64,000 nt of DNA from Palleronia sp. LCG004 (lineage in GTDB: Bacteria > Pseudomonadota > Alphaproteobacteria > Rhodobacterales > Rhodobacteraceae), in assembly GCF_032931615.1 (NCBI RefSeq), contig NZ_CP136760.1, forward strand, positions 124,001 through 188,000. The letters run 5' to 3'. The notes under the pieces are model-generated. The model was not told the origin of the DNA, ran no database searches, and saw only the letters and a list, made by a program, of their open reading frames with translations. Below are positions 1-8,720 of this stretch, piece after piece (positions within the stretch are counted from its first letter, which is position 1; the number at the start of each line of letters is the position of its first letter). The translations under genes and the position numbers were made by a program.

Positions 1-183
1 CGAATTGCGTCGGACTAGCCGGCCACCGAGCTTTGATCGGGAAACGAACGATCGCCTTGCGCGGGGCTGTACTGCAAACCGGACAGGCAGGGTGGGCCTT
101 CGACCGGGCGCACAGTTCATTGGTGAGAAATCGCCATCAGGCGTCTTTGGCACACCGCCATAGATGAAGAGAAGAGCTGCCCT
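1..183. other. Leader region before the first gene
   Basis: No coding region is supported here. It presumably holds the promoter of the response regulator that starts at 184; a purine-rich stretch lies about 10 bases before that ATG. The gene to the left is outside the window. Confidence 0.4.
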
Positions 184-930
184 ATGAGACTGAGCGACAT
201 CGGATCCCGACTGAAGCGCCTGCTGACCGGATCGGGATCCTCCCGACAGACCGTCGCCATGGGTGCCTATCTCAATGCGATCGCGAGTGACGCGCTCTAT
301 GACCTCCTGAAATCCCAGGGCTATACAGCTCTCGCCCTGGAGCCGGCGGAGGATCAGGCCACGCCCGGTCGCCCGCTGACCTGCGTGATCGTCGAGGACA
401 GCGCCTTCGACCGCATGCATCTGCGTCGGCTTTTGAGATCGGCGAACAGCGGCATGACGATCCTCGAGTTCGAAACGATCGCAACTGCCCGTGCCTACCT
501 CGCCACCGGGCCAGCCGATATCGTCCTGCTCGACCACCTGCTGCCCGACGGGGTGGGGATGGATCTGGCCCACGAGCTGATCAAGGACATCCGCCTGCGC
601 GGCGCGGGCATCGCCATGATCACCGGGGCCCCGGTCGACAGCGCCGATGGCGAGGTACCTGTGCTGGCCAAGGCCGATCTCTCGGCCGCCTCCCTATCCG
701 GGGTGGTCGCCAAGGCGCGTACCGGTCGAAGCCAGGGCGGGGGTGAGGCTGGGTCTCTTTCCCTGCCTGAAGAGGCCGTCGAGATCCTGGAGCGACTGAT
801 CGTGAACCTGGACGCGGGACGGCAAGCCTTGGAACAGGGCGATCACGAGGTCGCACACAACCGCTACAGAAAATCTGTCGAAGATGTTCTGGCGTTGAAA
901 AAGCATGTCCCAACCGTGCCCGATGCCTGA
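184..930 (+). CDS. Stand-alone response regulator receiver protein
   Basis: A 248-residue protein with one receiver (REC) domain at about residues 65-165. The acidic pair E71/D72, phospho-acceptor D117 in 'VLLDHLLPDG', the 'MITGAP' beta-4 motif and a lysine in 'VLAKAD' are all visible, so phosphorylation should be possible. No DNA-binding or enzymatic output domain follows. The N-terminal 60 residues and the C-terminal 45 residues (predicted helical, charged, 'LEQGDHEVAHNRYRKS') are not recognised and may contact a partner. No histidine kinase is adjacent, so it is an orphan that probably acts by protein-protein contact. The REC call is secure; the role is unknown. Confidence 0.85.
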   Translation: MRLSDIGSRLKRLLTGSGSSRQTVAMGAYLNAIASDALYDLLKSQGYTALALEPAEDQATPGRPLTCVIVEDSAFDRMHLRRLLRSANSGMTILEFETIATARAYLATGPADIVLLDHLLPDGVGMDLAHELIKDIRLRGAGIAMITGAPVDSADGEVPVLAKADLSAASLSGVVAKARTGRSQGGGEAGSLSLPEEAVEILERLIVNLDAGRQALEQGDHEVAHNRYRKSVEDVLALKKHVPTVPDA

Positions 931-1248
931 GCGAGCACCCTCGTGCGGTTGTGGATGCCACGCGGCCCGTGTGAGGCAAATCTTTCTGACTGAAGAGCCA
1001 ATCTCGGCTCGACGTCATGATATCTTCCTGTTTCCGAAGATATTCTCCGCCCCAAAGGCAGAAGCATTGCCTTCAGCCGGGCAACCTGTGTTCGACCGGC
1101 CTTTCACGGACGCGCAAGTCGCTGTCGTGCGGCGTCGCCAAATCGGTACATCGAGACTCCAACAAGAACCCGCTATCGAGAGCGCGTGGTCACGCAAGAA
1201 CAGAGCCCCCACGTAACAGCGGGGGCTCTGTTCATAGAAATCTTGCGT
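931..1248. other. Intergenic region between convergent genes
   Basis: No credible gene. Open frames here lack family resemblance and plausible start sites. The right end carries the hairpin at 1201-1230. Confidence 0.5.
1201..1230 (-). terminator. Hairpin terminator downstream of the phytase-like gene
   Basis: Perfect 10-bp inverted repeat: CAGAGCCCCC at 1201-1210 and GGGGGCTCTG at 1221-1230, with a 10-base loop. It lies 18 bases past the stop codon of the minus-strand gene ending at 1249 and is followed on that strand by a short TTCTT run. It could also act on the plus strand. Confidence 0.75.
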
Positions 1249-3390
1249 CTATTCTGCGGCGATCGAGAAGAACATGGTCTCGCCCGAATGGTCGTCGACA
1301 CCGTCATTGTCGGTCGAGACCCACATCGTGCCGTCTTCGGCGATGGTAAGACCTTCGACTTTGTCGAGTACGTATCCGCCCGTCGATCGCAGGTGCGGTA
1401 GCAGGTCCACGACCAGCTCCGGATCCAGCACGGCGGGCGTCTCGCCCAGGTCGACCATATCCTCCATCGCCGACATCGGTACCCGGGTGATGACCTTGGT
1501 CACGGCGCGCGTGTCGTGCTGGTTGTCGCGCTCGACGAAGTACACGTGATCCCCGTGCGCCACGATCTCCGACAAGCCGACCCAGCCGGTTGTGGGCTCG
1601 GTCAGCGGGTAGTGGATCACCGACCATTCCTCGGTCTCGAGATTGTAACCCAGAACCTTGGCGTGGTTTTCAGGATCGTCGCGCCATTCGCGTTGCACGG
1701 CGACATAGAGCATGTCGTCCACGCGGGTGATGCCCTCGAAACCGTACCGGACCTCGACGGCCGACAATGCCTCCGGAAGCGTGATGTAGTCCTCGATCGC
1801 GCCGTCCCCGCCGACATGATAGATCGCATGCGGCACCAGGCGATCCGAGCGTCCTTCGGAGGCGATCCAGAAGCCACCCTCGCCATCCAGCGCGATGCCT
1901 TCCATATCCATCAACTGCGCCGGCGCGCCCTCGCGCGTGACGCGGATTGCGTCCACGATTCGCGCCGGTGCCTCGCTGACATCGATGTGGAAGATCGTCG
2001 GCTGCATGCCGTAGAAGCTATCGGAGACCGCGTAGATGGTGCCGTCCGCGGCCATTACCTGACCCGAGATTGCGCCCCAGCCGGTCAGCTCGTCCATGCC
2101 CGCGGACGTGAGATGCGGATAGACCGCCGCAGCTTCCTGATATTCAAAGATCATGACATGGGCGCGCGCGCCGGCATCGTCGGTCTCGTTGGCCGAGATC
2201 AGAAGATTGCGCTCGGGGATCGTCACATAGCCTTCCGGGCCGATGCCCGAGGGAAGCAGCTGCCTGAGTTCGGGATTGGCCGGATCGGTGATGTCGTAGA
2301 CACCCACGATCGAGGCGCGCTCGGCACCCACGAACACGAAAGGCGTGCCGTCGAACACGTCGAACGTGACGCTCTCGGGTTCGACGCCCTTGTTGCCGGA
2401 CCGCCCTTCCGGGTAATGACCGACCTCGATGATGGCGTTCTCGAAGGACATGCCCGCATCGTAGACGACCTCGCCATCCTGGCTGAAGATCGTCCAGCCG
2501 CGCGATCCGCCATCCATGTCGCCTTCATTGGCCATCGCGAAATGCGTGTCGTCGATCCAGGTGATGCTGTCGGGCTCGCGCGCGACGGTGATCGTGTCCT
2601 GGAAGACCAACGCACCCTCTTCGGCGGTGTCCACGTTCTCCAGCGTCACTTTACCTGCCGAGAAATGGTCGATGACCTCGCCATCCGACGATAGCACGAC
2701 GATGTGGTTATTCTCCTGCAGCGTCACCACGACCTCGTTCTCGCCGTTGATCGAGACGAACTCGGGCTCGGGGTCTTCGGGCGCGATATCGGCAAGCCCG
2801 GTGACGTCCGCCACGCGGGCAGTGTCGCACTCGATCAGACCATCATCGTCCAGATCGACCATGAAGACCGATCCCGCGGGCAACTGGCCGACGCGGCCGT
2901 CGCCGAGATCTTCGTCACGCTCGTTCTCGATGGCCACCGCCAGAAACGAGCCGTCGGGCGCGATGCCGACGCTATCGGGCTGACCGGGCAGTTCGCAGCG
3001 GCCGATCTCCTCTCGGCTCGCCACATCGATCTCGACGAGGTAGCCCGACGGATCGGTATAGCTTTCCGAGGTGTTCACGCCCGCCAGCGCATGGCCGCCG
3101 ATCACGGCGACCGACGTCGGTTCACCTTCGGGCATGAACACACCCGCGGCGCTCGGGTTCGCCGGTTCGGTGATGTCGATGAAACCGATCGAGCCGCCGG
3201 GGCTATCGGTATAGACCAACGTCATGCCGTCTTCGGTCACGTCGATGATCTCCGCCGAGGTGTTCTCGGAGTCGGGCAGATTGTCGGCGACGCGGAAGGA
3301 CGCAATCCGGTTGAAATTCATCTCCTCAGCCAAAACCGGCGCGGCAAGACAGATGAAGGCCGACGATATCGTCAACGCGCGGCAATCCAT
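1249..3390 (-). CDS. Secreted esterase-like phytase-family beta-propeller protein
   Basis: A 713-residue exported protein. It starts with a Sec signal peptide (hydrophobic core about residues 5-18, cleavage near 'VLA-EE'). I chose the ATG at 3390 over the open-frame limit 69 bases upstream because AGGAGA precedes it at good spacing and the signal peptide starts there. The N-terminal two thirds repeat choice-of-anchor/phytase-like propeller blades ('GFIDITEPANPS', 'VGVYDITDPANPE'). The C-terminal part has the esterase-like phytase pattern ('DMEGIALDGEGGFWIASEG', 'YGFEGITRVDDMLYVAVQRE', 'KVEGLTIAEDGTMWVSTDND'). The acidic composition fits an extracytoplasmic, metal-binding protein of a marine bacterium. 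It may release phosphate or hydrolyse esters; the substrate is not determined. Confidence 0.8.
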   Translation of the reverse strand: MDCRALTISSAFICLAAPVLAEEMNFNRIASFRVADNLPDSENTSAEIIDVTEDGMTLVYTDSPGGSIGFIDITEPANPSAAGVFMPEGEPTSVAVIGGHALAGVNTSESYTDPSGYLVEIDVASREEIGRCELPGQPDSVGIAPDGSFLAVAIENERDEDLGDGRVGQLPAGSVFMVDLDDDGLIECDTARVADVTGLADIAPEDPEPEFVSINGENEVVVTLQENNHIVVLSSDGEVIDHFSAGKVTLENVDTAEEGALVFQDTITVAREPDSITWIDDTHFAMANEGDMDGGSRGWTIFSQDGEVVYDAGMSFENAIIEVGHYPEGRSGNKGVEPESVTFDVFDGTPFVFVGAERASIVGVYDITDPANPELRQLLPSGIGPEGYVTIPERNLLISANETDDAGARAHVMIFEYQEAAAVYPHLTSAGMDELTGWGAISGQVMAADGTIYAVSDSFYGMQPTIFHIDVSEAPARIVDAIRVTREGAPAQLMDMEGIALDGEGGFWIASEGRSDRLVPHAIYHVGGDGAIEDYITLPEALSAVEVRYGFEGITRVDDMLYVAVQREWRDDPENHAKVLGYNLETEEWSVIHYPLTEPTTGWVGLSEIVAHGDHVYFVERDNQHDTRAVTKVITRVPMSAMEDMVDLGETPAVLDPELVVDLLPHLRSTGGYVLDKVEGLTIAEDGTMWVSTDNDGVDDHSGETMFFSIAAE

Positions 3391-3522
3391 GTTCTTTCGT
3401 CTCCTGCAAGGATCTGCGAGCGAGTGGCTCTCGGCACGCTTCGGCGCGGTTATGATCACGGATGTGTGACAAACGCGTGACGGTCGTGAAACCGAGTTTG
3501 CACGAACATGGGTGTGCGTTGT

Positions 3523-3542
3523 GGGCGGCGTGCTCGCCGCCC
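3523..3542 (-). terminator. GC-rich hairpin after the VPLPA-CTERM gene
   Basis: Perfect 8-bp stem, GGGCGGCG at 3523-3530 and CGCCGCCC at 3535-3542, around a TGCT loop. It begins about 35 bases downstream of the stop of the minus-strand gene ending at 3577, so it likely ends that transcript. There is no T-tract. Confidence 0.6.
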
Positions 3543-3576
3543 GCAGGATAATCCTGGGGACCCGGTCCGTGGGCTC

Positions 3577-4209
3577 TCAGGTGGAACGACGCTTGCGGCG
3601 CGAGACGGCTCCCAGCCCGCCGAGGCCCGCCGCGAGCAACGGCAATGCGGCCGGGAGCGGGACCGGCGAAGGTGCGTCTTCGATGGTCGCGGTCAAGCCG
3701 CGCAGCTTGAAGGCGTCCTTTTCGCCAAGCGCGCCCACCCCAAAATAGCTGCCCGCATAATCCTCCTCGAACAGATAGGTGACCTTGCCGCTCTTGCGGT
3801 CGGAGATCTGCGTGGACTTAAGCCGGACGGCATTGTTGTCGGCGTCGAGGCCATAAAGGCAAAAGCTGTCATGGAGATCGACATAGTCGAAGGTCAGTGA
3901 GTCGATGCGGTCGACCTTTTCCGAGAAGGACAAAACGACGAATTCCTGTTTCCCGTAGCCGTCGATCAAGTGGCTGTCGCCCCAATAGCTCGACATTCCG
4001 AACCCGTGATCCCACTGCGTCAGGCGTTCCTGCCGATAGCTGCCGGCGTGGTAGGACAGGCCGGTGACATCGATGGTGACGCCCTCGGAGGCGAAGGAGA
4101 AGCCGAACGCCGTCCGGCCGTTCCCGGCGAAGTCGTAGGTCAGCGTCTTGGCGGACCCGGCGGTGGCGGCAGCGGCAGAAATGATGAGGGCGATCGCGAG
4201 GCTCTTCAC
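3577..4209 (-). CDS. VPLPA-CTERM sorting-domain surface protein
   Basis: A 210-residue exported protein. The start is GTG at 4209, preceded by GGAG eight bases upstream, and gives a clean signal peptide ('SLAIALIISAAAATAGSA'). The mature part is an unassigned beta-rich domain. The C-terminus has the sorting tripartite signal: 'VPLPAALPLL' motif, a short transmembrane helix ('AAGLGGLGAV') and a basic tail ('SRRKRRST'). In this family the tail is handled by an exosortase-type system and the protein ends up at the cell surface or in the matrix. No exosortase is in the window. The sorting signal is clear; the function of the ectodomain is unknown. Confidence 0.8.
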   Translation of the reverse strand: MKSLAIALIISAAAATAGSAKTLTYDFAGNGRTAFGFSFASEGVTIDVTGLSYHAGSYRQERLTQWDHGFGMSSYWGDSHLIDGYGKQEFVVLSFSEKVDRIDSLTFDYVDLHDSFCLYGLDADNNAVRLKSTQISDRKSGKVTYLFEEDYAGSYFGVGALGEKDAFKLRGLTATIEDAPSPVPLPAALPLLAAGLGGLGAVSRRKRRST

Positions 4210-4670
4210 GTTGATAACTCCATGAAACGGAAGAATGAGGTATCGGCGGATTCTTCCAGCCTCCGGAGGATCTGACATCCTCGGGTCGAACCACGAAGCG
4301 GTGCTGAACGAAAGAAGAGCATGTCCGCGTCGCTCGACGACGGCCGACTTAGAGAAGAATGCCTGCAAGAGCGATCCAAATCTTTACGGCAGGTTAATGA
4401 CCTCTGTCCCTGTCTACCGTTGGACAGTCCATCCCGAGATTGCCAGGCTCGCGGCAGAGCCGTGACGATACGGAGGCTGGTCCCGGCCCTGATCCAGCTC
4501 TGGACTTCAATTGTCGCAATGCCGCCCGTCGCTGTCGGTGGAACGCCGTGGCACCGCCCTTCGCAAGCGGACGTTTGCGGTGCCTTGCAGCAGCGGGCCA
4601 GCTTCGCATGGTCGATCTGCGCGACCTGACGGACGGGGCGTTGGCGGTCCGGGCGCGCCGCTCGCTCTGA
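4210..4670. other. Non-coding region
   Basis: About 460 bases between two minus-strand genes. It holds the promoter of the VPLPA-CTERM gene on the right of its start and the 3' region of the transporter gene. I see no other gene or convincing structure. Confidence 0.4.
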
Positions 4671-5621
4671 TCATCCGTAGGGGTCGAGCTCGTCGGGCCA
4701 TCGTCGCGGGTGTTCGGTGACGAGCAGCAGCACATCCGCGCCCGGGAGGGCCGCGCGGGCGTCGCGGATCAGGCGGAGGTTCAGGGCATCCACCTCACGG
4801 GCGATCAGCGGACGGCCCGGATCGTAGTAGGCGGTCAAAAGGAACGTCCGCCCGAGTTTCACCACCGACAGGTCGCGCAGCGTCCCGCCATCCTCGGCGA
4901 TGGCCGGGCGCAGGGCCCGCCGCGCCGTCGCGACGTGTTTCGGAAGGGCACTGGCCGATGCCAGCTCTCGCAGTCCACCACGAAAGTCACCGAGATAGAC
5001 GACAGCCGCTGCGAGGCAGAGCAGCAGGACGATCAGCGAGTCTCCGATCGGGGCGATGCCCGCAAGCGCGCCGTCCCGAAGCACGTAGATCGCCGCGAGC
5101 CCCGCGCCCGCAGACACCGTGATGAGGCCATCGAAGAACGCCGCCTTCATCTCCAGCCGCAGGATCGCGCTTTGCCGTCCCGTGCGCCGCCAGGCGAGGA
5201 AGTGACTGACCCAGAGCAGCGCGCACACCACGCCGATCAGGATGAAATAGCCGATCATCGGGCCGTAGAGCAGCGGCTCGGCCGGCACCCCGGAGAGGGT
5301 ATTGAAGATCGTGCGCAGGGCGTTCGCGACAGCGAACAGGATCAGCCCCAGCAGCGACAGGGCCCGGAACGTCGAAAAGATCGCCTCCTCCGCGGCATAG
5401 CCGAAGGGGCGGTCGCGGTCGGGCGGCGTGTCGCTGCGCAGACCCACCCTGCGACCGACGAGCGCCGCGAAGAACCCGATGAGCGAGAACAGACCGTCGA
5501 GCAGCACTGCGCCGGAATTCGACCACAGTCCTGCACCAAGACCCATTGCAGCCATGACGAGGTTGCCCCACATCGCGAGTGTCAGAGACCGCGCCTCAAT
5601 GCGTTTAATCTGATCTGCCAC
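4671..5621 (-). CDS. CDF-like cation transporter with degenerate metal site
   Basis: A 316-residue inner-membrane protein with about six hydrophobic helices followed by a cytoplasmic ferredoxin-like domain, the layout of cation diffusion facilitators (predicted Co/Zn/Cd transporters). The start at 5621 begins a normal CDF N-terminus. The two transmembrane metal motifs are only half kept. Helix 2 has D42 but S46 where the family usually has D, and helix 5 has D164 but A160 where H or D is usual. It may therefore move a different ion, or act differently from the classic Zn/H antiporters. It is monocistronic. Confidence 0.75.
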   Translation of the reverse strand: MADQIKRIEARSLTLAMWGNLVMAAMGLGAGLWSNSGAVLLDGLFSLIGFFAALVGRRVGLRSDTPPDRDRPFGYAAEEAIFSTFRALSLLGLILFAVANALRTIFNTLSGVPAEPLLYGPMIGYFILIGVVCALLWVSHFLAWRRTGRQSAILRLEMKAAFFDGLITVSAGAGLAAIYVLRDGALAGIAPIGDSLIVLLLCLAAAVVYLGDFRGGLRELASASALPKHVATARRALRPAIAEDGGTLRDLSVVKLGRTFLLTAYYDPGRPLIAREVDALNLRLIRDARAALPGADVLLLVTEHPRRWPDELDPYG

Positions 5622-6039
5622 TGGATCTCCCCCTCATCGCGATGAGGCAGCGTAGCGGGTGCAGGCACCGAAAGACGATGGCGAAAACTGCTTTTCCGTG
5701 CAGGCGGCTTCGTGCGGCCCTGAGCTGTCGTCTGCCATGTCACTGTGCACGCTCCGCCGCAGCCGATCGACCTGGACATTCGCCACAGGTGCTTGTTCCG
5801 ATCGCAGGCTCATACGTGAAACAGGCGGCCACGGTTCAAAGTTCGATTGCCATCGATCCCCTTGCCTTGTGAGACCACGAGAGGAAGCCTACTTCAATCA
5901 TGCGAGATGGGCCCGAAAGTGGCACTTTGCGCAACTCATCAAAGTCATCGCCCTGACCTCGATCAGGCAACCCTGATTTTCCTGAGGATCGGCCGATCCG
6001 GTATGTCGCCGGACCGGTTTTACAACCTGTGAGGTCGTG
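5622..6039. other. Non-coding region between divergent genes
   Basis: About 420 bases, with the promoters of the CDF gene (left) and the small basic protein gene (right). No additional reading frame is convincing. Confidence 0.4.
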
Positions 6040-6171
6040 ATGGGAAAAGGCAACAACAAGCGCGGAAACAAGGAAGCGAAGAAGCCGAAGCGGGAAAGCC
6101 CGAAGGTTCTTGCGACGGCCAATTCCGGCGCGGCGAAACCAGTTTCTCTGGGTGAGAAGAAGGGCAAGTGA
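6040..6171 (+). CDS. Small lysine-rich conserved hypothetical protein
   Basis: A 43-residue very basic protein that starts MGKGNNKRGNKEAKKPKRE. Proteins with this 'GN(N/Q)xRGNKEAKKPK' head are widespread small hypothetical proteins in alphaproteobacteria, to my recollection; their role is unknown. The reading frame is intact, with ATG at 6040 and TGA at 6169-6171. A perfect terminator hairpin starts nine bases after the stop, which supports a real monocistronic gene. The charge would suit binding to nucleic acid, but nothing shows that. Confidence 0.75.
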   Translation: MGKGNNKRGNKEAKKPKRESPKVLATANSGAAKPVSLGEKKGK

Positions 6172-6179
6172 GCCGCCCG

Positions 6180-6206
6180 GCGGGCGAACACGAGGCGTTC
6201 GCCCGC
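6180..6206 (+). terminator. Terminator of the small basic protein gene
   Basis: Perfect 9-bp stem, GCGGGCGAA at 6180-6188 and TTCGCCCGC at 6198-6206, with a 9-base loop. It lies directly after the stop codon at 6171. Confidence 0.75.
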
Positions 6207-6357
6207 TCCGCTCGACATTTCTCGGACGACTCTGGCTCTCGGCCGAATGACTTACATTGGTTGAGGCAGCATGCACACCGCCGCTAGAGCCGGACGGGAC
6301 TGCGGTGGCGCGGACTGCACGTCAGTGCTTTCTGTTCGCTCTGCGCACACGGGCCAG

Positions 6358-6548
6358 AGCCGACCTTCGCTGAGTACGGCTATGAAGCTTCATCGAACCG
6401 GCCATTCGCGCATCGCGCAGCATTTTTCATCCTTGGATGACCGCTGAGCGAGTTTTCCTGTCATTCGCCGCAACTGCTCGATCTCTGCCGTGATTCCGAG
6501 AGGGCTTGGCGGAAGGGCGGTAAAGCCGACTTTCGCTGCAGTGGCTAT
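6358..6548. repeat. Two copies of a degenerate ~25-base intergenic repeat
   Basis: AGCCGACCTTCGCTG followed by a GGCTAT element occurs at 6358-6383, and AGCCGACTTTCGCTG followed by GGCTAT recurs at 6524-6548. A related 'TTCGCTGCG...GTCCGCTT' string is seen near 23585-23615. This resembles a dispersed intergenic repeat I associate with Rhodobacteraceae genomes. The whole 6207-6584 interval has no gene. Confidence 0.45.
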
Positions 6549-6584
6549 CCCGTCGCCCGGCAATGAGGGGGCGGCGGCGGCAGA

Positions 6585-7466
6585 TCACTCATTGCCGATA
6601 ATCCATTCCAGGAAAGCCAGCGCGGGCCCCGACGGTCGTCGAGGTCCGGTCACGTAGTAGGATGTGCCGAGATCAAGCTCTCCGTCCGGCCACATGCGCA
6701 GCGCCCCCTCGCGGACCGCACCGCTGGCAATGGAGCGCCAGCCCAACATGACACCGCGCCCGTCCAGGACCGCCTGTGCGGCCTGCACATAGTTGTTGAA
6801 CGTTTGCCCCGACAGCCGGCTGCGTTCGATCCGCCGGGTGCGCAGGTATTCCTCCCAGCCGGCCCAATGCTGGTTGTGCGGGCTGCGCACGTGAATGAGT
6901 GGCGCCGCATCAAGATCAACTCCCTTCCCGAGAAGGCTTTCGAGCAGTTGGGGTGCCGCCACCGGGCAGACGCGTTCGTCGAACAGCTTCACCGTCGTGC
7001 CCTCGCTCCAGCCGCCGGTGCCGTAGCGGATGGCGACGTCGACGCCGGGGGACAGATGCGGCAGGTCGGTTGCCGGAGCTTGTACGTTCACGGTCACATC
7101 CGGGTGCGCGGCGTAGAAATCAGGCAGGCGTGGCATCAGCCAATAGGTGGCCATGCCCAATGTGCAGGACACTGTCAGCTGGGCACCGTCCTGCCCGCTG
7201 AGTGCCCGGATGTCCTCCAGCGCCGCCGCGATCTGTCCCAGCCCGTCACGTACCGCACGCGCGAGGAGCTCGCCCGCCTCTGTCAGCTGCGCGGGACGAG
7301 TGCCGCGGTCGAGGAGAGAGGTGCCGATATGATCCTCGAGCGCTTTGACGGTCTGGCTTACCGCGGACGCGCTCACGTTGAGCCGGGCGGCGGCGAGCCC
7401 CGCCGAACCGTGCCGGGCGACGGCCTCGAAGGTGGTCAGCAGGCGCAATGGGGGCAGGCGATCCAT
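6585..7466 (-). CDS. LysR-family regulator of the carnitine cluster (GcvA-like)
   Basis: A 293-residue LysR-type transcriptional regulator. The N-terminal winged helix is at residues 1-60 ('LLTTFEAVARHGSAGLAAARLNVSASAVSQTVKALEDHIG'-type helix-turn-helix, 'LLDRG'), followed by a two-lobe effector domain ('GMATYWLMPRLPDFYAAHPDV', 'VDVAIRYGTGGW'). This pattern is typical of the GcvA/AmpR branch. I chose ATG 7466 over the preceding TTG. It is divergent from the gamma-butyrobetaine dioxygenase gene across 66 bases that contain an AAGTTAACTT palindrome, so it probably controls the carnitine operon and itself. The effector is not known; a betaine or acyl-CoA is a guess. Confidence 0.85.
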   Translation of the reverse strand: MDRLPPLRLLTTFEAVARHGSAGLAAARLNVSASAVSQTVKALEDHIGTSLLDRGTRPAQLTEAGELLARAVRDGLGQIAAALEDIRALSGQDGAQLTVSCTLGMATYWLMPRLPDFYAAHPDVTVNVQAPATDLPHLSPGVDVAIRYGTGGWSEGTTVKLFDERVCPVAAPQLLESLLGKGVDLDAAPLIHVRSPHNQHWAGWEEYLRTRRIERSRLSGQTFNNYVQAAQAVLDGRGVMLGWRSIASGAVREGALRMWPDGELDLGTSYYVTGPRRPSGPALAFLEWIIGNE

Positions 7467-7470
7467 CAAG

Positions 7471-7500
7471 TTAATCCCGGACTTAAGTTAACTTCACGGT
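7471..7500. promoter_or_regulatory. Candidate LysR operator in the divergent promoter
   Basis: The palindrome AAGTTAACTT at 7485-7494 sits in an AT-rich patch within a short GC-rich divergent spacer, between the LysR gene (start 7466) and the dioxygenase gene (start 7533). Position and symmetry fit a LysR-type binding site. Confidence 0.5.
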
Positions 7501-7532
7501 AATCCGGCTTTTGGCGGAAAGGAAGACGTGGA

Positions 7533-8720
7533 ATGCTTCCTTGCAGAAACCTCCAAATTCACTCCAATAACCTGGAATCACGCATGAATGTCATGACCTC
7601 CCCCGCTGCCGATCCGGTCCTAAGGGACAAGGGTCTGGAGCTTCTTCTCTCCGACGGGAAAGCTCATTACTTCAACTATCACTGGCTGCGCGACAACTGC
7701 CCCAGCTCGTTCAACAGCTCCACGCGCGAGCGCAGCTTCGACATCTTCCACCTCGATACCGCGCCCAAGGCGAAGACCGCCGAGGTGACCGGCGACGTTC
7801 TGGAAATTTCGTGGGAAAGCGAAGACCACGTGACGCGATTCCCGCTGGCGTGGCTCGAGGCTTACAAGACCCCGCAGCGCCGCCCCGATCCCGCCGACCT
7901 GCCGCGCAGGGCGTGGTACGGCGACCATTACCCGAACGTGCCGCGCTTCAGCCAGCCCGAGCTGCTGGCGGACCCCGCATTGCGGGCGAAGTGGATCGAG
8001 GCGCTGCTGGTCGAGGGCTTCGTGATCCTCACCGACATGCCCGACAGCGACGAAGGTCTTACCAAGACCGCCGAGATGATCGGGCGTGTCCGCCCGACCT
8101 TCTTCGGCGACTACTTCGACGTGAGGACCCACATCAACCCGACCAACACGGCCTACACCGCATCGGCGCTGGAACTGCACACCGACACGCCCGCCGAGGA
8201 GCACGCGCCGGGCGTTCAGTTCCTGCATTGCCGCGCCAACACGGTGGAAGGCGGCAACAGCCTCTACGCGGATGGCGTGGCCGTTGCCAACGACTTCCGG
8301 GCGCGCGATCCCGAAGGGTTCAAGGTGCTCTCGGAGACCCCGGTGCCGTTCTTTTGCGAACACGACACCTACGACATGCGCTCGCGCCAGACGATCATCG
8401 AGCTGGACCAGCACGGTGAGGTCTCGGGCCTGACCATCAGTCAGCACATGCTGGACATCTCGGACCTGGATCAGGAACTTCTGGACAGCTGGTACCCGGC
8501 TTTCTGCCGCTTCGGGAAGATGCTGCAGGAAGAGAAGTACATGATGACCTTCCTGATGAAGGCTGGCGAATGCATGGTCTTCGACAACCACCGCATCGTA
8601 CACGGCCGCGCAGCCTACACGGCCGAAAGCGGCGACCGCTACCTGCGCGGCACCTACACGGACCGAGCCGAGATGCGGTCCACCTACCGTGCGCTGGTGA
8701 GCGAGGGGCGTTTCAAATGA
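7533..8720 (+). CDS. Gamma-butyrobetaine dioxygenase (TauD/BBOX family)
   Basis: A Fe(II)/2-oxoglutarate dioxygenase of 395 residues that should hydroxylate gamma-butyrobetaine to L-carnitine. The N-terminal DUF971-type domain ('GKAHYFNYHWLRDNCPSS') precedes a TauD/TfdA double-stranded beta-helix domain. Iron ligands H216 and D218 lie in 'LELHTDTP', the distal H357 in 'IVHGRAAY', and a 2-oxoglutarate-binding Arg follows in 'YLRGTY'. ATG 7533 has GGAAG seven bases upstream; ATG 7584 is an alternative that would trim 17 residues. The gene leads the carnitine operon and overlaps the next gene by ATGA. The substrate is inferred from family and neighbours; trimethyllysine dioxygenase is a relative but fits the context less well. 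Confidence 0.85.
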   Translation: MLPCRNLQIHSNNLESRMNVMTSPAADPVLRDKGLELLLSDGKAHYFNYHWLRDNCPSSFNSSTRERSFDIFHLDTAPKAKTAEVTGDVLEISWESEDHVTRFPLAWLEAYKTPQRRPDPADLPRRAWYGDHYPNVPRFSQPELLADPALRAKWIEALLVEGFVILTDMPDSDEGLTKTAEMIGRVRPTFFGDYFDVRTHINPTNTAYTASALELHTDTPAEEHAPGVQFLHCRANTVEGGNSLYADGVAVANDFRARDPEGFKVLSETPVPFFCEHDTYDMRSRQTIIELDQHGEVSGLTISQHMLDISDLDQELLDSWYPAFCRFGKMLQEEKYMMTFLMKAGECMVFDNHRIVHGRAAYTAESGDRYLRGTYTDRAEMRSTYRALVSEGRFK

